NCBI GenBank assembly: GCA_023379515.1
Contig: JAMCQQ010000063.1
Span: forward strand, 1 to 64,000
DNA: 64,000 nucleotides
Reading direction: 5' to 3'
From: Actinomycetota bacterium
Lineage (GTDB): Bacteria > Actinomycetota > Humimicrobiia > Humimicrobiales > Humimicrobiaceae
Below are positions 1 through 8,242 of the stretch, in pieces (positions within the stretch are counted from its first letter, which is position 1; each line of letters begins with the position of its first letter). The notes beneath the pieces were generated by a model that had not been told where the DNA came from, did not search any database, and was given only the letters and a program-made list of their open reading frames with translations. The position numbers were made by a program, and so were the translations under genes.

Positions 1-1
1 A

Positions 2-283
2 ATTTCAAGATTGGGAGGAGACGAATTTGTTTTCATATTAACAGATTTGAAAGAAGAGGAAGATATAATAAAGATTGCTGAAAAAATACTGGATTGTTTT
101 AATGAGCCTTTTATGGTTAAAGGATTTCCGTTAAAAATAAAAGGCAGTCTTGGTATATCTGTTTATCCTGCAGATGGGATTGAGGTTGTAGATTTGATAA
201 GAAATGCAGACATAGCAATGTATAAGGCAAAAAAACATGGAGGCAGTAAATATAAATTTTATTCAAATATTGCGGAGGCATGA
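2..283 (+). CDS. GGDEF-domain protein, C-terminal part (5' truncated by window edge)
   Basis: The frame is open from base 2 and carries the GGDEF diguanylate cyclase signature at once (codons around 11-28). It ends with the usual tail of the domain: a G-x-S-x-G-I-S-V-Y-P strand and an AD-x-AMY-x-AK helix. Enzymes of this family make cyclic di-GMP from two GTP. The active-site GGDEF residues are intact, so this copy is probably catalytic, but the upstream I-site and sensor region lie outside the window. The stop codon TGA at 281-283 directly touches the TTG start of the next gene, so the two are probably translationally linked. Confidence 0.9.
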   Translation: MSRLGGDEFVFILTDLKEEEDIIKIAEKILDCFNEPFMVKGFPLKIKGSLGISVYPADGIEVVDLIRNADIAMYKAKKHGGSKYKFYSNIAEA

Positions 284-1444
284 TTGGAAAATTTTGTTTT
301 TAAAAATGACACAAAAATAATTTTTGGAAAAGGAACTGAAGATAAAGCAGGAAAAGAGATATTAAAATATGGGAAAAAAATTCTTTTTCATTATGGTAGA
401 GGTAGTATTAAAAAATCCGGTTTATATGAAAGAATTAAAAAATCTTTAAATGAAAGCAATATTACGGTTTTTGAATTAGGTGGAGTAAAACCAAATCCTG
501 TGGTCAGTCTTGTAAGGAAGGGAATAAATATCTGCCGTGAAAACAAGATTGATTTTATTTTAGCAGTTGGAGGTGGAAGCGTTATTGATTCTGCAAAAGC
601 AATTTCAATGGGTGTTAACTATTTAGGAGATGTATGGGATTTTTTTGAAGGAAAAGCAAAACTTGAAAGTACAATTCCCGCAGGAGTGGTTTTAACTATT
701 CCTGCAACCGGAAGCGAATCAAGTGTGGTTACGGTAATAACCAATGAAGAAGGTTTAATAAAAAGAGGATTTCATAGCGAAATGCTTCTGCCAAAGTTTG
801 CAATATTAAATCCTGAACTTACATTAACTCTTCCTGTTTTTCAAATTTCATGTGGTGCAGCCGATATTATGGCTCATACTTTTGAAAGATATTTTACTCA
901 AACAAAAAATGTTGATTTAACTGACAGGTTATGTGAAGGACTTATGAAAACCGTAATTGAAAATTCAAAAATTGCCATTAGAGGCTCTGATAATTATGAT
1001 GCCATGGCTGAGCTAATGTGGGCAAGTACGATAGCCCATAATGGAATTTTAGGAACAGGAAGGATTGAGGACTGGGCATCACATAAACTTGGTCATGAAT
1101 TAAGTGCATTATATGGAATTACACATGGTGCATCACTTTCTGTCATTTTTCCTGCATGGATGAAATATGTTTACAAATATAATATTAACAGATTTGCACA
1201 GTTTGCAGTAAGAGTTTTTAATGTTGAACCTGATTTTGATGATATTGAATTGGCTTTAAAAGGTATAAAAGAACTGGAAATTTATTTTAAGGAACTAGGA
1301 CTTCCAACTACGCTTACGGAACTGAAAATTCCTTCAGACAAATTTGATTTAATGGCAGGTAAAGCAGTTGCTAAAGGTCCGATAGGAAATTTCATAAAGC
1401 TTGGCAGGGAGGATGTTTTAAGAATTTATGAACTGGCAAAATAA
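284..1444 (+). CDS. Iron-containing alcohol dehydrogenase (butanol dehydrogenase-like)
   Basis: This 386-residue protein has the normal length of family III Fe-dependent alcohol dehydrogenases. The N-terminal half has the NAD(P)-binding GGGS motif followed by V-I-D-S-A-K near residues 95-105. The C-terminal half has the metal-binding segments, with D and H in an A-A-D-I-M-A-H context near 194-198 and two further His in the K-L-G-H and I-T-H-G contexts near 268-281. The family reduces aldehydes to alcohols in fermentation. The start is TTG, directly after the previous stop, with GGAGG about 7 bases upstream. The substrate cannot be told from sequence. It most resembles the NADPH-dependent butanol dehydrogenase/YqhD branch. 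Confidence 0.9.
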   Translation: MENFVFKNDTKIIFGKGTEDKAGKEILKYGKKILFHYGRGSIKKSGLYERIKKSLNESNITVFELGGVKPNPVVSLVRKGINICRENKIDFILAVGGGSVIDSAKAISMGVNYLGDVWDFFEGKAKLESTIPAGVVLTIPATGSESSVVTVITNEEGLIKRGFHSEMLLPKFAILNPELTLTLPVFQISCGAADIMAHTFERYFTQTKNVDLTDRLCEGLMKTVIENSKIAIRGSDNYDAMAELMWASTIAHNGILGTGRIEDWASHKLGHELSALYGITHGASLSVIFPAWMKYVYKYNINRFAQFAVRVFNVEPDFDDIELALKGIKELEIYFKELGLPTTLTELKIPSDKFDLMAGKAVAKGPIGNFIKLGREDVLRIYELAK

Positions 1445-1477
1445 TAAAATTATTATCTTATTATAGAGGATGAAATC

Positions 1478-2596
1478 ATGAGAAATAAAAAATTATTTCT
1501 TGTTTTGTTTTTATTATTTGTATGTTTTATTTTTATTATTATTGCCAATACCGGATGTTTTTATAATTTAGGTAAGAGTATTGGAGAAAAACTAAAAACT
1601 CAAATCTCAGCAACTTCAGGGACAAATAATTATAATGTTGATGCCACACAGGAAACTGCAGGAGATATTAAAGACAGCAATTCAAGCAAGAATACTTCTT
1701 CCGACTTTTCATCCACAACTACAAGCACAAAAGCCGATAATCAAAACAAAAATGGCAATTGGAAAGATGAAATCCAGATCAGCTTTGATATGGATTACAG
1801 GTTTAATATTTCAGGTGATATTTCCAAAATTATTTTTGTTGCTGTTATTCCAAAGGATTATAAGGACAGGCAGAAAATAATTAATACGGAATATTCCATT
1901 AAACCTGAAAGAATATTTAATGATGGTCCTGACACTTATGCGGAGTTTATGATTAACAATCCTGCCTCTAATTTTGAAATCAATATAATGGATGAAATTA
2001 TTTTAAGCCAGTATGGTTTAGATACAGCTTTTAATGCTGAAAATAAAGATTTTGATACAGAGAATCTCAGCAGTTATAAAATAGCAGAAAAATATATAGA
2101 AAGTAACGATGAAGATATAAAAAAAGTTGCCCGCACATTTGAAGCTGAAGAAATTTATTCGCTTGTCCAGGTAATCTATAACTATGTTATGGATAATATG
2201 CAATGGGTTCAATATGTGCCTGAAGATGTTGGAGCTAAGGCAGCATTAATTGAAAAACAGGGAGACTGTACAAGCTATTCTGATTTGTTTATTGCTCTTT
2301 TAAGGGCTTACGGAATTCCTGCCAGAATTATTGAAGGTTATACAATTGACGCAACAGAATTAAGCATAGGACATAACTGGGTTGAAGTATATTTTGATGA
2401 TATCGGGTGGGTTCCTTTTGACCCTACCTACGATGATAATAACGGATCAACTTCTCTTTTTAACAATCCTGATAATATTTATGTATATTTTTCTTTTAAA
2501 AGGAATGATTCTGTAATCCATGGTTTTCATTATTTTTCTTACAACTGGAATGGCAGTGGCAGTGTCGAGGTTTTAAAAAATATTTCAGTAAACTGA
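1478..2596 (+). CDS. Transglutaminase-like (papain-fold) lipoprotein
   Basis: This 372-residue exported protein has a hydrophobic signal sequence ending in a lipobox with Cys27, then a Ser/Thr/Asn-rich linker to about residue 92. The C-terminal half holds a transglutaminase-like core with the catalytic triad visible: Cys264 in G-D-C-T-S-Y, His299 in G-H-N-W-V-E-V and Asp315 in P-F-D-P-T-Y. Bacterial members of this family are usually cysteine proteases or amidases acting at the cell surface, not protein cross-linkers. The substrate is unknown. It starts 33 bases after the dehydrogenase with a weak GAGGA ribosome site, so it may be cotranscribed. Confidence 0.85.
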   Translation: MRNKKLFLVLFLLFVCFIFIIIANTGCFYNLGKSIGEKLKTQISATSGTNNYNVDATQETAGDIKDSNSSKNTSSDFSSTTTSTKADNQNKNGNWKDEIQISFDMDYRFNISGDISKIIFVAVIPKDYKDRQKIINTEYSIKPERIFNDGPDTYAEFMINNPASNFEINIMDEIILSQYGLDTAFNAENKDFDTENLSSYKIAEKYIESNDEDIKKVARTFEAEEIYSLVQVIYNYVMDNMQWVQYVPEDVGAKAALIEKQGDCTSYSDLFIALLRAYGIPARIIEGYTIDATELSIGHNWVEVYFDDIGWVPFDPTYDDNNGSTSLFNNPDNIYVYFSFKRNDSVIHGFHYFSYNWNGSGSVEVLKNISVN

Positions 2597-2699
2597 TTTT
2601 ATTAAACCTGGCTTCAGAAAATATATGATAAAATATCAAAATATTGTCTTTTAAAGTTATTTTTGATATAAGTTTTAATCATTCTTTTAATTCCCAATT

Positions 2700-2792
2700 G
2701 GAGAGATGGCTGAGTGGTTGAAAGCGCACGATTGGAAATCGTGTAGGTGGTGATAAACTGCCTCGAGGGTTCGAACCCCTCTCTCTCCGCCA
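2700..2792 (+). tRNA. tRNA-Ser (anticodon GGA)
   Basis: A 93-nt type II tRNA. Acceptor GGAGAGA (2700-2706) pairs with TCTCTCC (2782-2788), followed by discriminator G and an encoded CCA at 2790-2792. The anticodon stem CACGA/TCGTG encloses loop TTGGAAA, giving anticodon GGA for UCC and UCU codons. The long variable arm confirms serine. The T-arm reads GAGGG-TTCGAAC-CCCTC. From 2744 onward it is identical to the second tRNA-Ser copy. Confidence 0.97.
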
Positions 2793-2872
2793 TATACTGT
2801 AAATTTTAAAGGAAAACTATAGTTAAGAGTTTAAAGATGCCGGTGGCATGTTTAAACAAAGGGGTTCGAAAG
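2793..2872 (+). repeat. 80-bp post-tRNA spacer identical to the one after the second tRNA-Ser
   Basis: These 80 bases directly follow the CCA and are identical to 6530-6609. They contain a hairpin with arms GTTTAAA and TTTAAAC and inner arms ATGCC/GGCAT. They end with GGGGTTCGAAAG, a T-arm-like sequence. Here the block occurs once and is not expanded. Identity across 129 bp (2744-2872 versus 6481-6609) shows recent duplication or conversion of the tRNA 3' half together with its spacer. Confidence 0.85.
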
Positions 2873-2900
2873 AGATTATTTGAATTTGCAATTCTTTAGT

Positions 2901-2932
2901 TTATCCGGTTTAGACCTGGTAGGCCGGGATAA
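2901..2932 (+). terminator. Hairpin downstream of tRNA-Ser(GGA), possible terminator
   Basis: TTATCCGG pairs with CCGGGATAA with one bulged G. No clear T-run follows, so termination is only a possibility. The 300-base stretch 2793-3101 otherwise contains only the 80-bp spacer and AT-rich DNA with a weak promoter-like TTGATA/TATTAT pair at 2992-3021 before degV. Confidence 0.3.
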
Positions 2933-3101
2933 AAATAACCATTAAAATTTTATTTATTAAAAAAATTTTTTAGAGATAAATAAATCTTTATTTGATAGAA
3001 TTTAAAATTAGGACTTATTATATAATATTAATATATTTTTTTGCAGAATATTGATTTAAAAATTATTATTTTTTAATTGTTTAATATTTTAAGGAGGATT
3101 C

Positions 3102-3956
3102 TTGGGAAGAATAGCCATAGTAACGGACAGTACAGCGGATATACCAAAAAGTATCCTGGAAAAATATAGCATAAAAATAGTTCCCTTAACTGTAGTTTTT
3201 GGTGATGAATCATATAAAGCTGATGGGGTTGATCTTTCAATCAAAGATTTTTATGAGAAACTGAAAACTTCAAAGACTCTTCCAAAAACTATCCAGCCAT
3301 CACCAGGAGATTTTATTACAGTTTACAAAGAATTATTGATAAATTATGACGCAGTTATATCCATTCATATTTCAAAAAAAATGTCAGGCACGGTAGACAG
3401 CGCACTGATTGCAAAAAAAGAATTTCAGAATAAAGGTATTGAAGTTATTGATTCACAGCTTGTTCACATGCCCTTAGGTTTTCTTGTAATTGAAGCAGCT
3501 ATGATGGCGGATAGGGATGCATCAATTGAACAAATACTTGAAAGAATTAATAAGTTAAAACCGGACATAAAGTCTTTATTTGTTCCAAAAACTCTCGAAT
3601 ATCTGCAAAAGGGTGGAAGGATAGGAAGAGCAAAATCCTTAATTGCATCTCTTCTTGAAATAAAGCCAATATTAACTATTAATTATGGAGAAGTCTCACC
3701 ATATAAAAATACAAGGAGATGGAATCAGGCAAAAGAGGAAATTTTAGCTTCCATGAAAGCTATTTTACCTTCCCCGGAAAATCTTATCGTATCTGTAGGT
3801 GACCTGGATTTAAGGGAAGACGGTGAGGAAATGGCAGAGAGAATAAAGATTGCGTTTAACCCGAAGGAGTTAATTAGAGTTGACTTTGGAATAATTGTCG
3901 GTGCTCATCTTGGTCCTGCCATTGGGATTACTTTTTATGACAGGCCTCCCTTTTGA
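3102..3956 (+). CDS. DegV family fatty-acid-binding protein
   Basis: This 284-residue protein begins with the DegV signature I-V-T-D-S-T-A-D and has normal family length. Later motifs are I-H-I-S-K-K-M-S-G-T near residue 90 and L-Q-K-G-G-R-I-G near 168, both typical of the family. DegV/FakB proteins bind a fatty acid and present it to the kinase FakA for phosphorylation and phospholipid synthesis. No fakA is nearby. The start is TTG at 3102 with a strong AAGGAGG 5 bases upstream. It converges on parA with only 26 bases between stop codons. Confidence 0.92.
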   Translation: MGRIAIVTDSTADIPKSILEKYSIKIVPLTVVFGDESYKADGVDLSIKDFYEKLKTSKTLPKTIQPSPGDFITVYKELLINYDAVISIHISKKMSGTVDSALIAKKEFQNKGIEVIDSQLVHMPLGFLVIEAAMMADRDASIEQILERINKLKPDIKSLFVPKTLEYLQKGGRIGRAKSLIASLLEIKPILTINYGEVSPYKNTRRWNQAKEEILASMKAILPSPENLIVSVGDLDLREDGEEMAERIKIAFNPKELIRVDFGIIVGAHLGPAIGITFYDRPPF

Positions 3957-3982
3957 AATTTAATTAACTTGAATTTAATTAA

Positions 3983-4831
3983 CTAAAAAAAATCAGGTGC
4001 CGACAAACTCTTATTTTTATATCTGTCTATGATTTCCTTCACCAGTTCATTATAAGCTTTAGCACCTTTTGCATTGCGGTCAAAATCAATGATAGGCTTG
4101 CCATGTGATGCTGATTCATCCAGCCTTACATTTTTAGGGATAATAGCGTTATAAAGTTTATCTTTGAAGTGATTCTTAATTTCATTTACTATACCGTCTG
4201 TAAGCCTGCTTCTGAAATACATGGTCATAAGTACACCTTCTACTTCAAGTTTTACGTTTAGGCTCCTTCTGACCAGATCTATTACATTCAATAATTGCGA
4301 AACACCTTCAAGGGCAAAATATCCACACTGGATTGGTATTATTATATCTTTGGCGGCAGCGAGGGCATTTATTGTAAGCAAACCAAGGGATGGAGGGCAG
4401 TCTATAATTATAAAATCATAATCTTCCTCCAATTTCTGCAGAGCTTCCTTAAGTCTGAATTCTCTTTTAAACACCGTAACTAATTCTACTTCTGCTCCTG
4501 AAAGCTGTTTGCTTGAAGGGATTAATTTTAAATTTTCATAAGGAGTATTCAAAATAGCTTTACCGGGATCTTCACTATAGATAATAAGGCTGTAAGTTGA
4601 AATATTTATATCATTTTGGGAAAATCCAAAACCACTCGTTGCATTGCTCTGGGGATCCATATCAATCAATATTGTTTTATATCCGTAATGGCTAAGATAA
4701 GCTGCAACATTTACTGAAGTAGTTGTTTTTCCGACTCCTCCCTTCTGATTGGCTATTGCGATTATCTTACCTGAAAAATTATCACCTGCTTTTTTGAAGA
4801 AGGAATTATCAGAATTTTCTTTTGGATTCAT
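3983..4831 (-). CDS. ParA/Soj-family ATPase without adjacent ParB
   Basis: This 282-residue deviant Walker ATPase has K-G-G-V-G-K-T-T near residue 30, the Walker A' D-M-D-P-Q-S-N-A-T near 57-65 and the D-C-P-P-S-L-G switch near 140. These are typical of chromosome or plasmid partition ParA proteins. Family members dimerise on ATP, bind DNA non-specifically and move ParB-parS complexes. No parB or clear parS cluster is in the window, so its partner is elsewhere or it positions another cargo. It lies 110 bases downstream of the aminopeptidase on the same strand and could be cotranscribed with it. Confidence 0.9.
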   Translation of the reverse strand: MNPKENSDNSFFKKAGDNFSGKIIAIANQKGGVGKTTTSVNVAAYLSHYGYKTILIDMDPQSNATSGFGFSQNDINISTYSLIIYSEDPGKAILNTPYENLKLIPSSKQLSGAEVELVTVFKREFRLKEALQKLEEDYDFIIIDCPPSLGLLTINALAAAKDIIIPIQCGYFALEGVSQLLNVIDLVRRSLNVKLEVEGVLMTMYFRSRLTDGIVNEIKNHFKDKLYNAIIPKNVRLDESASHGKPIIDFDRNAKGAKAYNELVKEIIDRYKNKSLSAPDFF

Positions 4832-4941
4832 TACTTTTATTTAATATATCTGTATGGATATTTATAAATAAAGAAATTACAAGTATTTTAACATTAACTT
4901 ACAAAAAAATTAATCAAATTAAATAAAGATTATTTTAAGTT

Positions 4942-6042
4942 TTAAGGGTTTAGAGACGAAAGTTCATCGGTTACAAAAATACCATCTTTTCTTATAAGGT
5001 TCCCATCAAAATATATTTCCCCTCCGCCATATTCAGGAGTTTGTATATACACCAGATCCCAATGAATTGAAGAATGGTTATCATTTGAAGCCTCACCATA
5101 GCAGCTTCCCGGAGTTAAGTGAATGCTCCCTGAAATTTTTTCATCAAACAAACCATCATTCATTGGTCTAGTAATATAGGGATTTACTCCAAATGAAAAT
5201 TCACCGATATATCTTGATCCTTTGTCAGTATCCAGAACTTTATTTAACCGTTCAGTATTGTTTGAAGTTGCATTTATTATTTTACCATCCTTAAATTCAA
5301 AAAATATATTCTCATAAGTTACTCCCTGAAAAACAGCAGGAGTATTAAATGTGATTTTGCCGTTTACTGAGTCTTTGACGGGAGCTGTAAAAACTTCACC
5401 ATCCGGAATATTTAACTTTCCCGCGCATTTTATTGCAGGTATACCTTTGATTGAAAAAGTAAGGTCTGTACCTGGTCCCTTTAATCTTATTTTATCTGTT
5501 TTTAGCATCAAATCTATCAGCGGATCCATTGCTTTTGACATTTTTTTATAATTTAAATTGCAGACATTAAAATAAAAATCTTCAAAAGCTTCAAGACTTG
5601 TGTTTGCAAGCTGAGCCATGGAATTATTTGGCCACCTCAGTACTACCCACTTTGTATTTTTTACCCTGTATTCTGTAACAGGATGGTGGTAATTTAAAGA
5701 ATACTTTTTCATGTTTTCCGGGGCTACATCACTTAATTCATTTACATTATCGTGAGCTCTGATTCCGATAAAGGCTTTCATTTCCTTCATTCTGTATAAT
5801 TCATAATCTGCCATTACCTTCAACTGTTTGACCGTGCTGTTTTTTAAAAGCTCTCTTGTTATAGTGTTTGTCCCTATTGCCACAAAAGGTACTCCTTTTG
5901 CCTTGTATATTTCTCCAATAAGAGCTTTGACCAGATTAAGAGGGCTTGTCCCGACACATTCTATCAGGACTTTTTCACCTTTTTTTATTTCACAGGAATA
6001 ATTAACCAGATTTGCAGCCAGTTTTCTGATTCTGGAATCCAC
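4942..6042 (-). CDS. M29-family aminopeptidase
   Basis: This 366-residue protein matches thermophilic-type M29 metallo-aminopeptidases (AmpS, aminopeptidase T) in length and pattern. The C-terminal part has the metal-binding region with G-S-I-H-L, a C-Y-G-E-A segment, S-S-I-H-W-D-L-V and a terminal G-G-G-E-I-Y-F-D-G. The family removes N-terminal residues from peptides in the cytoplasm using two metal ions. A clear GGAGG lies upstream of the ATG. It stands alone apart from the downstream parA. Confidence 0.88.
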   Translation of the reverse strand: MDSRIRKLAANLVNYSCEIKKGEKVLIECVGTSPLNLVKALIGEIYKAKGVPFVAIGTNTITRELLKNSTVKQLKVMADYELYRMKEMKAFIGIRAHDNVNELSDVAPENMKKYSLNYHHPVTEYRVKNTKWVVLRWPNNSMAQLANTSLEAFEDFYFNVCNLNYKKMSKAMDPLIDLMLKTDKIRLKGPGTDLTFSIKGIPAIKCAGKLNIPDGEVFTAPVKDSVNGKITFNTPAVFQGVTYENIFFEFKDGKIINATSNNTERLNKVLDTDKGSRYIGEFSFGVNPYITRPMNDGLFDEKISGSIHLTPGSCYGEASNDNHSSIHWDLVYIQTPEYGGGEIYFDGNLIRKDGIFVTDELSSLNP

Positions 6043-6436
6043 CTTTACTACCTCCTGAAAATTTATCTAAAATTTTTTGTTAAAAATTTATTTTTTATTT
6101 GATCTATTTGAATAAAATCATTCGATAATTTTAATAACTAAGACTAACTATAACTGAACAATTCTATTTTTAGTAAATTGTTTATTCAAATTAAGCTTAA
6201 AAATTTTTTAATTTTATGCCCTTCAAACAATTATTTGCCAGAAAATAATTATAATGTATAGAACTATAAAATAAAAAATCAAATATTGATATTATAAGTT
6301 TTTTTAAATCATATTTATTAAAGCTTATTACACTAAAATTTGTTATTATTTTATCCTTAGAAAAAATTATTAATTGTGGAAAATATTTTTTTGATAATTC
6401 AGGAAAATTTTTCGAAAGTAAGTATTTTTTCAAGCC
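6043..6436. other. Intergenic, AT-rich; no convincing gene
   Basis: This stretch separates the aminopeptidase start from tRNA-Ser(CGA). It is strongly AT-rich. A minus-strand frame of 78 codons (6197-6433) is rich in Lys, Phe, Ile and Tyr, has no recognisable motif or good ribosome site, and is best read as chance. The stretch presumably holds the promoters of the aminopeptidase and of the tRNA, but I see no convincing -35/-10 pair. Confidence 0.5.
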
Positions 6437-6529
6437 GGAGAGATGGCTGAGTGGTTGAAAGCGCTCGACTCGAAATCGAGTAGGTGGTGATAAACTGCCT
6501 CGAGGGTTCGAACCCCTCTCTCTCCGCCA
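6437..6529 (+). tRNA. tRNA-Ser (anticodon CGA)
   Basis: A 93-nt type II tRNA with acceptor GGAGAGA (6437-6443) pairing TCTCTCC (6519-6525), discriminator G and encoded CCA at 6527-6529. The anticodon stem CTCGA/TCGAG surrounds loop CTCGAAA, giving CGA, which reads UCG. The whole 3' half from the variable arm onward equals that of tRNA-Ser(GGA) at 2700. Its last 21 bases (6509-6529) recur three more times in the repeat array that follows. Confidence 0.97.
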
Positions 6530-7126
6530 TATACTGTAAATTTTAAAGGAAAACTATAGTTAAGAGTTTAAAGATGCCGGTGGCATGTTTAAACAAAGGG
6601 GTTCGAAAGGACGGACTGAAGGCGACAGCCGAAGGAGTCCGCGGCTCTGCAGCGAACGATAGTGAGACGAAAGACCGAACCCCTCTCTCTCCGCCATATA
6701 CTGTAAATTTTAAAGGAAAACTATAGTTAAGAGTTTAAAGATGCCGGTGGCATGTTTAAACAAAGGGGTTCGAAAGGACGGACTGAAGGCGACAGCCGAA
6801 GGAGTCCGCGGCTCTGCAGCGAACGATAGTGAGACGAAAGACCGAACCCCTCTCTCTCCGCCATATACTGTAAATTTTAAAGGAAAACTATAGTTAAGAG
6901 TTTAAAGATGCCGGTGGCATGTTTAAACAAAGGGGTTCGAAAGGACGGACTGAAGGCGACAGCCGAAGGAGTCCGCGGCTCTGCAGCGAACGATAGTGAG
7001 ACGAAAGACCGAACCCCTCTCTCTCCGCCATATACTGTAAATTTTAAAGGAAAACTATAGTTAAGAGTTTAAAGATGCCGGTGGCATGTTTAAACAAAGG
7101 GGTTCGAAAGGACGGACTGAAGGCGA
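6530..7126 (+). repeat. 167-bp tandem repeat array carrying the tRNA-Ser 3' end (3.6 copies)
   Basis: The units start at 6530, 6697, 6864 and 7031. The first three are 167 bp and appear identical; the fourth stops after 96 bp at 7126. Each full unit ends with the terminal 21 bases of the tRNA gene including CCA (6676-6696, 6843-6863, 7010-7030). The right half is far more GC-rich than the surrounding DNA and folds: GGGGTTCG (6598-6605) pairs with CGAACCCC (6676-6683), enclosing CGGACT/AGTCCG and GGC/GCC stems. The left 80 bp is the spacer also found after tRNA-Ser(GGA). It looks like a transcribed, processed RNA and not a protein-coding or CRISPR repeat. Confidence 0.93.
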
Positions 7127-7149
7127 AAAATATGGTTTGAGAAATAAAA

Positions 7150-7578
7150 CTATATATTGTTCTGATTGAATTTTAAAAAACCTTCTCTGATTAAATATCT
7201 TTCGATAGATAAAATAATATTTTCTGCATTTGCAATATCTTGTTTGGCTTCATCAGAATTTAAATCTTCCTCATATTCATAATCTCCAATCTGTCTGTCT
7301 TTAAAAAGACGTTCAATCATTTTATGAAAGTCTTTAGGAAATACTTCTTTATGAATGAATTCCTTATTAAATGCTCCGATAATTCCTGAATGCTTTGAAA
7401 AGCTTAAGCCAGTAGTTAAAAGAATTGCCTGTAGGGAATGAAAAACTGCATAATATGCTCTTGATACAGAATCATTATAGTAATTCTGTTCATAAAGCTG
7501 CCTGGCGATCTTTAAAGTATCTTTTGCCTTGGACATGATAACATTCAGCTTTCTGGTAAGTTCCGTATCTTTTTTCAC
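7150..7578 (-). CDS. HEPN-domain protein, toxin half of a HEPN/MNT pair
   Basis: This 142-residue all-helical protein has the HEPN core S-R-A-Y-Y-A-V-F-H-S, giving the R-x6-H ribonuclease-type motif near residues 40-47. HEPN proteins of this branch are typically RNases. Their paired nucleotidyltransferase silences them, in some systems by AMPylating the HEPN protein. The start is GTG, overlapping the antitoxin stop by 4 bases (GTGA), which indicates translational coupling with the upstream partner. Its stop codon lies 24 bases from the truncated end of the tRNA-linked repeat array. Confidence 0.85.
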   Translation of the reverse strand: MKKDTELTRKLNVIMSKAKDTLKIARQLYEQNYYNDSVSRAYYAVFHSLQAILLTTGLSFSKHSGIIGAFNKEFIHKEVFPKDFHKMIERLFKDRQIGDYEYEEDLNSDEAKQDIANAENIILSIERYLIREGFLKFNQNNI

Positions 7579-7904
7579 CGTATTAAAACGCCTTCTTTCT
7601 GGATATTCATGAAGAGAGGTTCAAATCTATCATTTTCAAAGCGTGATTTTTCATAGATAAAAGCAGTAATAACTACGTTATGTTCCCAGGCAATTTCCCA
7701 AACAATTTCATCAATTTTATCTCTAAGCTCTTTTGTTTTCTTAGTTACTAAGACTAAAATGTCATAATCTGATTCAGATTGAAAATCACCTCTTGCTCTT
7801 GAACCAAATAGTATGACATCATTTATTTGCTCTTTTAATTCTTTTTTTAAGGTATCTGCCACTTGTTTTACAATAAGGTCAAACTTTTTTATTTTTGTCT
7901 TCAT
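7575..7904 (-). CDS. MNT-type minimal nucleotidyltransferase, antitoxin half of HEPN/MNT pair
   Basis: This 109-residue protein is a minimal nucleotidyltransferase. G-S-R-A-R-G near residues 34-39 is followed by S-D-Y-D-I-L-V near 46-52, which supplies the G-S and D-x-D catalytic residues. MNT proteins transfer nucleotides, in some systems AMP groups, onto the cognate HEPN toxin and neutralise it. The gene is first in a two-gene minus-strand operon and overlaps the HEPN gene by 4 bases. The pair is a standard type VII toxin-antitoxin arrangement. The catalytic motif is intact. Confidence 0.87.
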   Translation of the reverse strand: MKTKIKKFDLIVKQVADTLKKELKEQINDVILFGSRARGDFQSESDYDILVLVTKKTKELRDKIDEIVWEIAWEHNVVITAFIYEKSRFENDRFEPLFMNIQKEGVLIR

Positions 7905-8242
7905 TGTTATTATCTTTTGAAAAAATTTCTTATCAGTATATTGTAATATTATCTCAAATTTTTGCTAATTATAAAAATAGTTTTAGGATTTGTGAATAAG
8001 AAAATAACTTTTATAAATGTTCTGTAGGAATGTTATACAGGTTAAAATATAACAAAACTGGTGGAAATACTTAAGAAATAAAAATAATAAATAAATTATG
8101 CATCTCCACATCCCTCTTAGCGATTACATAAACAAGAAGTAAAATTAAGAGAATTTTATTCAAAGTTATTATTTTTTATCATAAAATAACTTAGATATAA
8201 AAATTAATCATAGAATTATTATCTGATTACGTGAGGATATAT
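7905..8242. other. Divergent intergenic region between MNT and 5'-nucleotidase genes
   Basis: About 340 AT-rich bases between divergent genes. It should contain both promoters. I see no confident -35/-10 pair, no RNA gene and no long inverted repeat. Confidence 0.4.

Noticed and set aside
6197..6433. 78-codon minus-strand frame in the gap before tRNA-Ser(CGA)
   Set aside because: Low-complexity Lys/Phe/Ile composition typical of AT-rich DNA, no motif and no convincing ribosome site.
6530..7126. CRISPR array
   Set aside because: The units are contiguous 167-bp identical tandem copies without unique spacers, no cas gene is present, and each unit contains tRNA sequence.
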